Program-made: the position numbers and the translations under genes | Notes under the pieces: generated by a model | What the model saw: the letters and a program-made list of their open reading frames with translations, nothing else | Databases searched by the model: none | What the model was told of the DNA's origin: nothing | Shown: positions 9,501 through 17,883 of the stretch, piece after piece | Layout of the letters: each line of letters opens with the position of its first letter | Position numbering within the stretch: position 1 is the stretch's first letter | NCBI GenBank assembly: GCA_902797985.1 | Contig: CADBUZ010000025.1 | Coordinates: 1-52,946, forward strand | Direction: 5' to 3' | Origin: an uncultured bacterium | Lineage (GTDB): Bacteria > Cyanobacteriota > Vampirovibrionia > Gastranaerophilales > Gastranaerophilaceae | DNA length: 52,946 nt

Positions 9501-10586
9501 TTATTCATCTTTAGGTGGCTCATCCGCAGGAGCACTTTCCGGAGCGTTAAAACCAAGAGAAATACGTTTATCTTGCGGATTAAACTTCAACACACAAACA
9601 TTGATTTTATCACCCACATTAAGAATAACATTCTTTTCATTTTGATAATCAACCAACTCATTATGAGGAAGTAGAGCTTCAACACCGTCAAAAATTTCAA
9701 CGAAAGCGCCGAAAGGTTTAATTCTGGTAACAAGTCCTTCTCTGAATTCACCTTCTTTAACAACTTCTGATGCAGCTTCCCAAGGGTCAGGAGTAATTGA
9801 TTTCAAGCTTAACGTAATACGTTGTTTTGATACATCAACATCAAACACTCCAACTTCAATTTCTTCACCAATTTTCAACAAATCAGTAGGATGTTCAACC
9901 CACTTCCAAGAGATTTGAGAAAGCGGTAATAAACAATCAAAACCTCCGATATCGATGAATGCACCAAAATCAGTAACTCTAACGACTCTACCTTTAACAA
10001 CTTGACCAACCTCAATTTGGCTGAATATTTCTTCTTTAGCAGTTTCAATAGAATCGCTATAAATTTTCTTATTAGAAAGAACAAAATTGTTATGTTCTTC
10101 GTCAAGAGAAATAATTTTGACTTCAATTTTATCACCTACATTATACTCAGTACCCTTATTTTGGATTTGACTGGAAGGCACAAAACCTCTAACACCAATA
10201 ATATCAACAAGGATACCGCCTCTAACGATTTGAACAACTTCACCGACAATCGTTTCATTAGCATCTTTAAGTTTTTTAAGTTCTTGCCAAGCATAGAACA
10301 GATCAACTTTTCTTCTTGATAAAAGGATTTTTCCGTTTTCATCAGGCTCAGAAATCACTAAAAACTCATATTCAGAACCTTTTTCAAGAACTTCATTTGG
10401 TTTTTTTCCATCATTAGAAACTTCTTTTTCCGGAACTACGGCAGCAGATTTTCCGCCGATATCTATAATTACACCTTCAGAATCATAACCATATACCGTC
10501 CCTTTAACTAAATCTCCTGATTTATACGAATGTTCATATTTTGATAACAATTCTTCAAAATCAGCATCTGATAATGTTTTTCCCAT
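9501..10586 (-). CDS. rpsA: 30S ribosomal protein S1
   Basis: 361 residues with four S1/OB-fold RNA-binding domains at about 20-90, 108-172, 190-262 and 275-348. The third (FGAFIDIGG) and fourth (FGAFVEIFDG) match the consensus best. Four-domain S1 proteins of 350-400 residues are usual outside Proteobacteria, where six are found. S1 helps recruit mRNAs to the 30S subunit, which is relevant here because several genes appear leaderless. A GGAG site lies 7-8 bases before the ATG. The C-terminal tail is acidic (PADEPPKDE). Confidence 0.88.
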   Translation of the reverse strand: MGKTLSDADFEELLSKYEHSYKSGDLVKGTVYGYDSEGVIIDIGGKSAAVVPEKEVSNDGKKPNEVLEKGSEYEFLVISEPDENGKILLSRRKVDLFYAWQELKKLKDANETIVGEVVQIVRGGILVDIIGVRGFVPSSQIQNKGTEYNVGDKIEVKIISLDEEHNNFVLSNKKIYSDSIETAKEEIFSQIEVGQVVKGRVVRVTDFGAFIDIGGFDCLLPLSQISWKWVEHPTDLLKIGEEIEVGVFDVDVSKQRITLSLKSITPDPWEAASEVVKEGEFREGLVTRIKPFGAFVEIFDGVEALLPHNELVDYQNEKNVILNVGDKINVCVLKFNPQDKRISLGFNAPESAPADEPPKDE

Positions 10587-10631
10587 TAGTATACTCCTAA
10601 TTTCCTGTACAGACTATCTAAAAACAAAAGC

Positions 10632-10640
10632 ATTATAACA
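10632..10640 (-). promoter_or_regulatory. Extended -10 of rpsA
   Basis: TGTTATAAT on the minus strand predicts transcription from about 10626 and a roughly 40-nt leader that includes TTAGGAG. It is divergent from the dgt promoter. Confidence 0.6.
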
Positions 10641-10760
10641 TATATTCCACATTTTGGCTAGTACTTTCTTTAAAAAGACTTTACAGACAAGAGTTTTAGA
10701 CATATATGAATATTTTGAACTATCATTCATTTGGTCGGTCAAGAAAACTTGGATACAATA

Positions 10761-10766
10761 TATAAT
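10761..10766 (+). promoter_or_regulatory. -10 box, leaderless promoter of dgt
   Basis: TATAAT is followed by 7 bases and the ATG at 10774. No Shine-Dalgarno is present. An ATG at 10767 opens only a 4-codon frame, so 10774 is the start. Confidence 0.6.
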
Positions 10767-10773
10767 ATGAGTT

Positions 10774-11802
10774 ATGAATAGATTAACCGTAAAAGAAAAA
10801 TTAGAAGAAAAAGAATATAAAACATTAAAAGATATAGCAGCAAAAAGTCGTGAAGCAAAAAGAAAGCGAGAAGAAGAACCATCTGATTTAAGAACAGAGT
10901 TTCAGCGTGATAGAGATAGGATCTTGCATTCAAAGTCATTCAGAAGACTAAAACACAAGACACAAGTATTTTTATCTCCGTTCGATGACCATTTCAGAAC
11001 AAGGTTAACACATACTCTCGAAGTATCACAAATTGCGAGAACCATGGCAAGAGCATTAGAACTAAATGAAGATTTAGTAGAAGCGATATCACTTGGACAC
11101 GATTTAGGCCATACCCCATTTGGGCATTGCGGTGAAAAAGTATTAAACGAGCTCGTATCAACCGGGTTTCATCACAATATACAAAGTGTTCGGGTTGTAG
11201 AAGTAATAGAGGACATGAACTTGTGCCAAGAAACAATTGACGGCATTTTAACACATACGTGGGGATTTAAGCCAAAAACCGCAGAAGCACAAATCGTACA
11301 ATATGCAGATAAAATTGCATATATAAACCACGATATAGAAGATTCAATAAGAGCAGGAATAATCACAGAGGATGATTTACCGCAAGAATGTATAAAATAT
11401 TTTTCATCAAGGCCATCAAAACGTCTTTCAAAAATGATATATGCCGTAGTTAATAACTCAATAGACAAAGATGTCGTAAGTATGGACGAAGAATGTTGGG
11501 AATACACAAAAATATTAAGAGAGTGGATGTTTGAAAACATCTACACTGATTCCCCTGCTAAATTAGAAGAAGGCAAAGCAATGAATGTCGTAAGAACATT
11601 GTATGAATATTATACAGATTACTTAAAACAACATTGTGATGACAAGTTAAAAATAGAAAGATTAGTAACAGACTACATTTCAGGCATGACAGATCAGTAT
11701 GCTATTGAAAAATATAAAGAAAAATTTATACCAAAACCCTTAAATACACAAACAAAGGATGAAAATTTCCTAAAAATATTGTATGATATAAATAAAGATT
11801 AA
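10774..11802 (+). CDS. dgt: dGTPase-like HD-domain triphosphohydrolase
   Basis: A 342-residue HD-superfamily enzyme that cleaves dGTP/dNTPs to the deoxynucleoside and triphosphate. The family opening FQRDRDRILHSKSFRRLKHK lies at 43-62. The metal site is built from RLTHTLEV (H80), GHDLGHTPFGH (H109, D110) and a later D within YADKIAYINHD. Length and order match the short dGTPase-like subfamily. The transcript appears leaderless. The TSCPD gene follows 28 bases downstream on the same strand, so both probably serve deoxynucleotide balance. Confidence 0.9.
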   Translation: MNRLTVKEKLEEKEYKTLKDIAAKSREAKRKREEEPSDLRTEFQRDRDRILHSKSFRRLKHKTQVFLSPFDDHFRTRLTHTLEVSQIARTMARALELNEDLVEAISLGHDLGHTPFGHCGEKVLNELVSTGFHHNIQSVRVVEVIEDMNLCQETIDGILTHTWGFKPKTAEAQIVQYADKIAYINHDIEDSIRAGIITEDDLPQECIKYFSSRPSKRLSKMIYAVVNNSIDKDVVSMDEECWEYTKILREWMFENIYTDSPAKLEEGKAMNVVRTLYEYYTDYLKQHCDDKLKIERLVTDYISGMTDQYAIEKYKEKFIPKPLNTQTKDENFLKILYDINKD

Positions 11803-11830
11803 ATTTGTACTAAAAAATGAAAGGTGACAA

Positions 11831-12106
11831 ATGAGCGAAGAAGAAATTATTCAATACCAAACCCGAGGAACATGTTCAAAAATGATAGGTATAGGTATTC
11901 GTGACGGCAAAATTACAAGAGCAGAATTTTTAGGCGGATGTCAAGGAAACCTTTCCGGCATAAGCAAATTGATAGTAGGAATGACCGTAGACGAAGTAAT
12001 TGAAAGATTACAAGGTATAGATTGTGCCGGCAGAGGGACTAGCTGTCCTGACCAATTAGCTCAGTGCTTAATAGAATACAAAAACCAATCTGCAGTAGCA
12101 AAATAA
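11831..12106 (+). CDS. TSCPD domain protein (TIGR03905 type)
   Basis: 91 residues. The signature GTSCPDQLAQCL, a GGCQGNLSGISKLIVGM segment and conserved cysteines identify a stand-alone TSCPD domain. This domain also occurs at the C-terminus of B12-dependent ribonucleotide reductases. The function of the free form is unknown; its place after dgt supports a nucleotide-related role. AAAGGTG lies at normal distance before the ATG. Confidence 0.85.
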   Translation: MSEEEIIQYQTRGTCSKMIGIGIRDGKITRAEFLGGCQGNLSGISKLIVGMTVDEVIERLQGIDCAGRGTSCPDQLAQCLIEYKNQSAVAK

Positions 12107-12130
12107 ACCGGACTGCAATTCGAGATTAAA

Positions 12131-12161
12131 AAAAAGACCTAAACAAAGTTCAGGTCTTTTT
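12131..12161. terminator. Bidirectional terminator
   Basis: AAAAAGACCT-(a)AAC-aaa-GTT(c)-AGGTCTTTTTT. It lies between the TSCPD gene (+) and the HEAT-repeat gene (-). Confidence 0.88.
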
Positions 12162-12199
12162 TCACACTTTTACTTAACTCATCAAAATAGAAAAGTTAA

Positions 12200-13150
12200 C
12201 TATTCTTCCTCATTCTCATACTCATCGAGAAGGATACGAGCTTCATTTTTCAAAAAATCATTATAAGAAGGCATTGATATAACCTCATCGAGGATATCAC
12301 GTCCTTCAAGGTTATAAAGTGCAATAAGAGCATTCTTTTTAACCTCGTCGTCATCATCATACAAACTTGGGCGAATAATTTCTGCGGCATTTTCTTCACC
12401 GCTGTTCATAATCGCTTCAATAGCATTTATTCTAATCATAGGAGATCTATCCATAAGCGAATTTTTAAATGCCTTCATAACACGACCGTTATCTGTACTA
12501 AGTTTACTCAATGCTTCAATAATGCGTTCTTTAAGAAAAGAAAACTTATCAAGAAAACCTTGCTTAGCTTCAAGAATTGACACTAAAGGGTCAACCGCTC
12601 TATCATCACCAAGTATACCAAGAGCAGAAACAGCAGATTCTTTAAGATATACGGATTTTTCGTCTTCATCCTGCACCAAATCAATAAGAGGTGCTGCAGC
12701 ATATTTATCACCAATTTTGCCGAGTGCATCAGCGCATGCCAGACGAACTTTATAATTTTCATTTTTATTATTCAAACAATAAAGCAAAGAACCAACAACA
12801 GATGTATCTTTAATATTAGCGATAGCTTTAGCACACATAACTCTGACATTTATTAAGTCATCAAACTCATAAGGTGTATTTTCGAGATTTATACGCATAA
12901 GCAACAAATCGCAAAGCACACTCAATGAAGATTTATCTCTATATTTATCGGACAGCCTGATAAGCTGCATAAGGACTTTAGGATTATACAATTTCCCCAT
13001 AAGATAGTTATAAATTTGCACAAGCTCATCATCGGTATAGTTTTCAGAAAGATTGACAAGGTTTTCTATCAGTATTTCCTCATCGACATCAGTCCCGATA
13101 CCGCAACTTTGTAATATAAACTCCAAATCTAAACCATCGCTATTTTCCAC
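12200..13150 (-). CDS. HEAT-repeat protein
   Basis: 316 residues made mainly of HEAT/PBS-lyase-like alpha-hairpin repeats: ACADALGKIGDKYAAAPLIDL, AVSALGILGDDRAVDPLVSI and similar units between about 100 and 305. The acidic C-terminus is DEYENEEE. The start codon is GTG at 13150, with no clear Shine-Dalgarno. A TATAGT box 11 bases upstream suggests a very short leader. Such proteins are scaffolds or, in cyanobacteria, phycobilin lyases, but there is no phycobiliprotein context here. The partner is unknown. Confidence 0.75.
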   Translation of the reverse strand: MENSDGLDLEFILQSCGIGTDVDEEILIENLVNLSENYTDDELVQIYNYLMGKLYNPKVLMQLIRLSDKYRDKSSLSVLCDLLLMRINLENTPYEFDDLINVRVMCAKAIANIKDTSVVGSLLYCLNNKNENYKVRLACADALGKIGDKYAAAPLIDLVQDEDEKSVYLKESAVSALGILGDDRAVDPLVSILEAKQGFLDKFSFLKERIIEALSKLSTDNGRVMKAFKNSLMDRSPMIRINAIEAIMNSGEENAAEIIRPSLYDDDDEVKKNALIALYNLEGRDILDEVISMPSYNDFLKNEARILLDEYENEEE

Positions 13151-13207
13151 AATTCAAGATTACTATAAAAAGATATATAATACAACTGTAGAAAACATTT
13201 AGAATAT

Positions 13208-14020
13208 TTAATTCAACGTATTGTGAGCTAAACGCACAACATCCGCCACATTCAACTCAACCTCTTGTGCATCTTGCAAAGTCGTAAAATAAATCAAATA
13301 CTCAATATTACCTTTAGGACCTTTTATGGAAGAAAAAGTCAGACCTAATATTTTATATCCCAATGAATGCACACAATCAACGACATTACTGATAACCATC
13401 TCATGCACAGATTTATCTCTAATGACACCGCCTTTTTCGACAAACTCTTTCCCTGCTTCAAACTGGGGTTTTATAAGGCATATCATTTCATGAAACTCAG
13501 GATTCAAAAGTGTTTTTAAGTTGGGCAAGACTCTTTCTAAAGAGATAAACGACATATCAGACACAAGCAAATCAGCCATAGGCTCGTCATTTGAATAAAT
13601 ATCTTCAACCGTACATATTTTTAGATTTGTTTTTTCTATTGTTTTAACTCTTTCATCAGAACGTATTTTCCATGCCAGCTGACCATAGCCAACATCCACA
13701 GCATACACAAACTTCGCCCCACGTTGAAGCAAGCAATCAGTGAATCCGCCTGTAGACGCACCTGCATCAAGACAAATTTTATCTTTTGGAGAATATTCAA
13801 AAGCATCAAGAGCTTTTTGAAGTTTAAATCCACCTCTGGAAACGTAAGGCATAGACTTTATAGTAAAATTATAATCTTTGTCGGGGTTAAGCTGATAACC
13901 TGCTTTGGTGATTATTTCGTCATTAACTCTTACATCGCCTGCGATTATTGAAGCAGCTGCTTTACTTTTGGTGTCGAAATAACCTAAATCAACGAGTATT
14001 TTGTCCAAACGTTCTTTCAT
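13208..14020 (-). CDS. tlyA: TlyA-family rRNA 2'-O-methyltransferase
   Basis: 270 residues: an N-terminal S4 RNA-binding domain (MKERLDKILVDLGYFDTKSKA) followed by an FtsJ-like SAM methyltransferase domain (DAGASTGGFTDCLLQRGA, the AVDVGYGQL block, SDMSFISL). TlyA proteins methylate ribose in rRNA; several were first labelled haemolysins. The open frame runs 22 codons further upstream into tandem-repeat DNA. The ATG at 14020 matches the family start and lies 6 bases after a perfect TGTTATAAT, so it is chosen. Confidence 0.9.
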   Translation of the reverse strand: MKERLDKILVDLGYFDTKSKAAASIIAGDVRVNDEIITKAGYQLNPDKDYNFTIKSMPYVSRGGFKLQKALDAFEYSPKDKICLDAGASTGGFTDCLLQRGAKFVYAVDVGYGQLAWKIRSDERVKTIEKTNLKICTVEDIYSNDEPMADLLVSDMSFISLERVLPNLKTLLNPEFHEMICLIKPQFEAGKEFVEKGGVIRDKSVHEMVISNVVDCVHSLGYKILGLTFSSIKGPKGNIEYLIYFTTLQDAQEVELNVADVVRLAHNTLN

Positions 14021-14026
14021 AGAGTT

Positions 14027-14035
14027 ATTATAACA
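14027..14035 (-). promoter_or_regulatory. Extended -10, leaderless promoter of tlyA
   Basis: TGTTATAAT followed by AACTCT and then ATG. The repeat array begins immediately upstream, as at queC. Confidence 0.7.
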
Positions 14036-14080
14036 TGAGTAAGTGATTAAGTGAGTAAGTGAATAGGTGACTAAGTGACA
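14036..14080. repeat. Period-8 tandem array
   Basis: Five imperfect octamers of the form agTAAGTG / atTAAGTG / aaTAGGTG / acTAAGTG. They abut the tlyA promoter. A nearly identical array abuts the queC promoter. Confidence 0.8.
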
Positions 14081-14091
14081 ATTCATTCTTT

Positions 14092-14135
14092 TACGAGTTT
14101 AGAAATTCGGGTGAGGTCTGAATATGAAAATTTTT
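14092..14135. repeat. Fragment of the contig-end repeat
   Basis: ACGAGTTTAGAAATTCGGGT followed by GAGGTCTGAATAT matches the inner part of the repeat at both window ends (for example 52788-52830). Confidence 0.75.
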
Positions 14136-14219
14136 CAAATAACTAAGTGGCTATGTCAGTAATGACATTTTTTCAAATAGTATGACCAAAGTAGAGAGAT
14201 AATCTTTTACAAAAAATCA

Positions 14220-14978
14220 CTATATTCCAAAAAAACGTTCGGCATTTGAGCTTGTGATTTGTTTAAGCTCGTCTAAATCCACATCTCTTAATCTTGCGAT
14301 TTCTTCCGCTACATAATTCACATAAGCAGGTCGATTCTCTTTTCCCCTAAAAGGAACAGGTGTCAAATACGGTGAATCTGTTTCGAGCACAAGTCTTTCA
14401 AGAGGAACAATCTTTGCCACATCTTTCATCTTGACAGCATTTTTGAAGGTAACAACTCCGCCGAGCGCAATGTACCAACCCTCTCTTACGCACTCCATTG
14501 CAAATTCAGGACTGCCTGAAAAACAATGAAACAAAACGGAACTCCCGTTATTCACTTCTTTCAATATATCAAAGCAATCCTTATGCGCTTCTCTATCGTG
14601 AACAACTATCGGAAGTTTTAATTCGTTTGCCAATTTTATCTGTTTAACAAAAACTTCCTTTTGTTTCTCGTTAAATGTTTTATCCCAATAATAATCTAAA
14701 CCAATTTCGCCAATAGCAACGACTTTTTTATTCTCGGATAACTCACGCATCTTGTCTAAAATATTATCAGTCCACGTTTTTGCCTCAGATGGGAAAATAC
14801 CCAGCATACAATATAAATCATCAAATCTGTCTGCAATACTAATAACCTTGTCAAAAAATTGCTCCTCTACAGAAGGGATAATGACTTTTTTAACCCCATT
14901 TTTTTGAGCATCAAGAAACACTTCATCAGGGTTGTCATACATATCAATATGGGCATGCGTATCTATCAAATATACCAT
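14220..14978 (-). CDS. tatD: TatD-family metal-dependent hydrolase/DNase
   Basis: A 252-residue TIM-barrel amidohydrolase. DTHAHIDMYD (metal ligands H8, H10), GEIGLDYYWD, IVVHDREA, LFHCFSGS and LETDSPYLTP occur in the order expected for TatD/YcfH nucleases. Last gene of the queC-DUF366-membrane protein-tatD operon, starting 1 base after the previous stop. No terminator is evident after it before the repeat region. Confidence 0.92.
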   Translation of the reverse strand: MVYLIDTHAHIDMYDNPDEVFLDAQKNGVKKVIIPSVEEQFFDKVISIADRFDDLYCMLGIFPSEAKTWTDNILDKMRELSENKKVVAIGEIGLDYYWDKTFNEKQKEVFVKQIKLANELKLPIVVHDREAHKDCFDILKEVNNGSSVLFHCFSGSPEFAMECVREGWYIALGGVVTFKNAVKMKDVAKIVPLERLVLETDSPYLTPVPFRGKENRPAYVNYVAEEIARLRDVDLDELKQITSSNAERFFGI

Positions 14979-14979
14979 A

Positions 14980-15537
14980 CTAATTCATCCCTGTAGGAGT
15001 GAGGTTTTTTTGGATATTATGCGACGGAGAAGTATAATTCACAGAAGGTGCCGAATGTTTAGTTGAAGGCACAGGCACAGAATAAGTCTTTTGTTGTTGA
15101 GCGGGTGCTTTTACTGCTTCATTATACTGCTTTTGGGCATTAGCATATGTTTGGCTGTATGGTTTTGTCTGTTGGGTTGTTTCATACCCATACGAGTTTT
15201 GATACTTACCGTTATATGCTTCTGTTTTCACAGATTCAATATCTTTACTATACTGCTGAATTGTTTCTGTTGTTTCTTTTTTTGGAGCAGGAGAACTAAC
15301 ATCTTCCATTTGAATAAATCTCAAACGGCTGTCAATAAGATGTTTTACTCCTAACCCTGATTCTTTAATGTCGCCTTCATCATTTTCACCAATTGATATG
15401 TCTACGCTTGATGCAAGATGCATTGCTACAATAATAAAGAATACTATCATTAGAAGAAACGCAAATATGAACAGCTTAAAATAACCCGGTTTTTCTTCTT
15501 CACGTTTTTTCATATATTTTTTATAATATTGACTCAT
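14980..15537 (-). CDS. Single-pass membrane protein with Pro/Gln/Tyr-rich tail
   Basis: 185 residues: a short basic cytoplasmic N-terminus, one transmembrane helix at about 22-43 (FIFAFLLMIVFFIIVAMHLA), then a low-complexity tail rich in Gln, Tyr, Pro, Ser and Lys. No known domain recognised. It is packed between the DUF366 gene (2-base gap) and tatD (1-base gap), so it is co-translated with them. The tail could be a periplasmic spacer or binding segment. Function unknown. Confidence 0.7.
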   Translation of the reverse strand: MSQYYKKYMKKREEEKPGYFKLFIFAFLLMIVFFIIVAMHLASSVDISIGENDEGDIKESGLGVKHLIDSRLRFIQMEDVSSPAPKKETTETIQQYSKDIESVKTEAYNGKYQNSYGYETTQQTKPYSQTYANAQKQYNEAVKAPAQQQKTYSVPVPSTKHSAPSVNYTSPSHNIQKNLTPTGMN

Positions 15538-15539
15538 AA

Positions 15540-16094
15540 TTATACTCCACGTACTTTGGTACTGGCTAAGATAATATCATCAATCTCATCAGAATAACGC
15601 TTCATAATAGCCATGCCAAAATCTTTAATATCATTAATACCAAGTTCGCTCGTAAGTCCGCAAGCCTTTACAGGTGCGCCTTCGGAAAGAATATTTATCC
15701 CTGTATGGATAAGTATAGAGTTATGTGACTTAGTCGCAATAGAAACAGTGAGTTTTCTGCCTTCTATCATCAAATCATCTCCGTTACGAACAACAAATAT
15801 TCCTCGTTTTTCGAGTTCTTCTTTTATAATACAGATTAACAATCTTTGACGAAAAACTCCTTCTATCAAGTTAACATTGAATTGTTCTGTTATGAAGCTG
15901 AGCATAGATTTGCTGTATATAGGCTCATTGTTAATAACGTCTTCAATGTCCACCATTTCAGTCAGTTTTACTTCACATTCGCCTACAAACGCAACGATAG
16001 AATCGCCTTGCAATTTGTAATTTTTATAAATCCAATGAGGTGCAAGCTGTGAACCAATATATTTAACTTCTTCATCAATAAATTTTGTAATCAT
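15540..16094 (-). CDS. DUF366 family protein
   Basis: 184 residues matching my recollection of DUF366: YIGSQLAPHWIYKNYKLQGDS at the N-terminus, an MVDIEDV block, RQRLLICIIKEEL, RNGDDLMIEGRKLTVSIAT, HTGINI and a C-terminal KVRGV. The ATG directly follows the queC stop codon with no gap, which indicates translational coupling. A role in the 7-deazaguanine/queuosine pathway is therefore plausible but is an inference from context only. Confidence 0.7.
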   Translation of the reverse strand: MITKFIDEEVKYIGSQLAPHWIYKNYKLQGDSIVAFVGECEVKLTEMVDIEDVINNEPIYSKSMLSFITEQFNVNLIEGVFRQRLLICIIKEELEKRGIFVVRNGDDLMIEGRKLTVSIATKSHNSILIHTGINILSEGAPVKACGLTSELGINDIKDFGMAIMKRYSDEIDDIILASTKVRGV

Positions 16095-16757
16095 TTAAAA
16101 TAACCGATTTAAGTAATCTACAGCATTGTTGTGTTCAAGCGCCGATTTGAGGTGCAAACACGACTCACAACATCCGCAATTTTTTGAACTGTTATTATAG
16201 CAACTGAACGCCAATTCAAGCGGAACATTGTGTTCTAATGCTAGCTTTACTATATCATCCTTGTTATAATTAATCAATGGTGCAACGACTTCAACCCCAA
16301 CAAGAGTAGAAAAGCTAAAACTTTTGTTAATCCCATCGACAAAAGATTGTGTGTTATCTGGGAAGGTAGATGCTTCCTCTTTGTTCGCACCAAAAACTAT
16401 ATGCGAAAAATTTTGTGCATCAGCAAATGATGCTGCTATGTTTAAAAATAATCCGTTTCTGTTTGGCACCCATACTGCTTTTGCACTTTCTTTTGTGCCA
16501 AGATTTTCTACAGGAGCTTTACTGTTTCCAACAAAAGAGTTGTTTGTGATTTCTTTAAGAAACGGAAGTTTTATAACCTTATGTTCGATATTATAATATT
16601 CAGCTATTTTTGAAGAAGCATTGATTTCTTGCGCAACAGGGTTTTGACCATAGTCAAAAGTGAGCGCAAGCGAAATATTATAATCCGTTTTCGCAATCCC
16701 GAGAGATACAAGCGAATCAAGTCCGCCCGATAAAAGAATGATAGATTTTTTGTCCAT
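16095..16757 (-). CDS. queC: 7-cyano-7-deazaguanine synthase QueC
   Basis: 220 residues. It makes preQ0 from 7-carboxy-7-deazaguanine, ATP and ammonia in queuosine synthesis. The PP-loop SGGLDS is at 9-14, WVPNRNGLFLNIAASFA is the typical central motif, and a zinc site CYNNSSKNCGCCESC lies near 185-199. First gene of a four-gene operon. QueD, QueE and QueF are not in the window. The transcript appears leaderless. Confidence 0.95.
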   Translation of the reverse strand: MDKKSIILLSGGLDSLVSLGIAKTDYNISLALTFDYGQNPVAQEINASSKIAEYYNIEHKVIKLPFLKEITNNSFVGNSKAPVENLGTKESAKAVWVPNRNGLFLNIAASFADAQNFSHIVFGANKEEASTFPDNTQSFVDGINKSFSFSTLVGVEVVAPLINYNKDDIVKLALEHNVPLELAFSCYNNSSKNCGCCESCLHLKSALEHNNAVDYLNRLF

Positions 16758-16763
16758 AAATAT

Positions 16764-16772
16764 ATTATAACA
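16764..16772 (-). promoter_or_regulatory. Extended -10, leaderless promoter of queC
   Basis: TGTTATAAT, then 6 bases (ATATTT), then ATG. No Shine-Dalgarno. The upstream side is a period-8 array. Confidence 0.7.
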
Positions 16773-16816
16773 TGAGTAAGTGATTAAGTGATTAAGTGAT
16801 TAGGTGAATAGATGAC
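16773..16816. repeat. Period-8 tandem array
   Basis: Imperfect octamers agTAAGTG / atTAAGTG (x2) / atTAGGTG / aaTAGATG, directly upstream of the queC -10 box. The sequence and position match the array at tlyA. Confidence 0.8.
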
Positions 16817-16822
16817 TTTATT

Positions 16823-16999
16823 AAATTGAAAATGGAAAATTACTATAATCGGTGCTAAATATAGATAAAACATAGTCATTCTGAGGCTATCAGCCGAAGA
16901 ATCTTAAATTCATGAGATATTTCGCCTAAAGGCTCAATATGACAACATTCAGATACAACATTCAGATACAAAAAGTCCTCAGATTTCTCCGAGGAGAGA
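16823..16999. repeat. Dispersed repeat R1, copy 1
   Basis: About 175 bases that recur in inverted orientation at 31371-31548 with only scattered differences. Landmarks: ATTACTATAATCGGTGC, TCATTCTGAGGCTATCAGCC and TTTCGCCTAAAGGCTCAATA, containing short hairpins (GGCTatcAGCC, GCCTaaAGGC). Confidence 0.85.
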
Positions 17000-17200
17000 G
17001 TAATTTTTCAACACGAAAATTTATTTGAGTGTTTGAAAAATGAGAGAGGGTTTTATTTCCCACCCTCTCCCCTAACCCCTCCCCCTAGGGAGGGGCTAGA
17101 AAGAGTAAAACCCTCCCCCAAGGGAGGGGGATGAAAGAGTAAACCCTCACAAAAAAATACATTACCCTCTCCTACTCTTTAGTAGAGGGAAGAAACAAGA
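17000..17200. repeat. Palindromic repeat cluster A
   Basis: One full unit of the CTCTCC/GGAGAG repeat family: the inner hairpin TTTTTCAACAC...GTGTTTGAAAAA, then GAGAGGGTTT...ACCCTCTCC and CCCTCCC..GGGAGGG palindromes. A second truncated unit ends in CTCTCCTACT...AGTAGAGG like the contig ends. Confidence 0.85.
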
Positions 17201-17261
17201 ATAGAAAAAGACTTATTCACTTATTCATCATTAATACCCAGTTCGCTAATTGTTTTTTCTG

Positions 17262-17267
17262 TATAAT
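17262..17267 (+). promoter_or_regulatory. -10 box of the membrane Hsp20-like gene
   Basis: TATAAT preceded by CTG. Transcription should begin near 17274, giving about 10 nt before the ATG at 17284. Confidence 0.5.
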
Positions 17268-17283
17268 TTCTATTATATAGATA

Positions 17284-17817
17284 ATGTTAATCAGAAAGGA
17301 GTCTATTATAGATTATCATCATCACAAAAAATTTTGCTGGCTTAAATACCTCGGCATTATCTGTGCAACGCTTCTAGGTTCATTCCTCGCATTCTATTTC
17401 GTTGCCGACAACACAATGAATAGTTTCATGAGTCCTTGTTTTGCAATGAAACATATGAACAAATTCGACAAAATTGTTATGAACGATTTTGATAGAATGG
17501 AAAAAGATTTCAACAAAATGGATAAAAATACAAGATTTTTCCGTCACCATAGCGCTGTTGAGTTCATCAAAACTCCTGAATCTTACAAATTTATTGTTGA
17601 CCTCACTCCCTTTCAAGGAAACACAGATGCTGTCAATGTAGAGGTTAAAGATTCTCTTATCACTATCAGCGGAGAAGCTAACTCAAACAAAAACAACATT
17701 GAAACCTTTACTAAAATGAGTCAAACATACTCTCTTAGTAAAAATGCTAAGGTAGATAAACTATCAAAGAAAAAAGTTGATAACAAATACATTATCACAA
17801 TCCCTATTGAGGATTAA
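17284..17817 (+). CDS. Membrane-anchored Hsp20/alpha-crystallin-like protein
   Basis: 177 residues. A His-rich N-terminus and a transmembrane helix (about 20-41, LGIICATLLGSFLAFYFV) precede a charged linker. A C-terminal Hsp20-like beta sandwich follows (about 85-177: YKFIVDLTPF, VNVEVKDSLITISGEA, YIITIPIED). Most small heat-shock proteins are soluble, so this is probably a membrane-tethered form. A strong AAGGAG (17296-17301) lies inside the frame, 6 bases before an ATA and 3 before an ATT, with no ATG/GTG/TTG there. Either the ATG at 17284 is used with a very short leader, or a rare start codon is used. Confidence 0.7.
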   Translation: MLIRKESIIDYHHHKKFCWLKYLGIICATLLGSFLAFYFVADNTMNSFMSPCFAMKHMNKFDKIVMNDFDRMEKDFNKMDKNTRFFRHHSAVEFIKTPESYKFIVDLTPFQGNTDAVNVEVKDSLITISGEANSNKNNIETFTKMSQTYSLSKNAKVDKLSKKKVDNKYIITIPIED

Positions 17818-17828
17818 TTATATCAAAC

Positions 17829-17865
17829 AAAAAGGCGGGACTTTTTAAAAAGTCCCGCCTTTTTT
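17829..17865. terminator. Bidirectional terminator
   Basis: A long perfect stem (AAGGCGGGACTTTTT / AAAAAGTCCCGCCTT) with T tracts on both strands, between the convergent Hsp20-like and DegT genes. Confidence 0.93.
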
Positions 17866-17883
17866 ATAACTTTTCTCTGCTTT

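Noticed and set aside
14021-14086. 22-codon extension of tlyA
   Set aside because: It encodes the period-8 array and the promoter box, which is not protein sequence.
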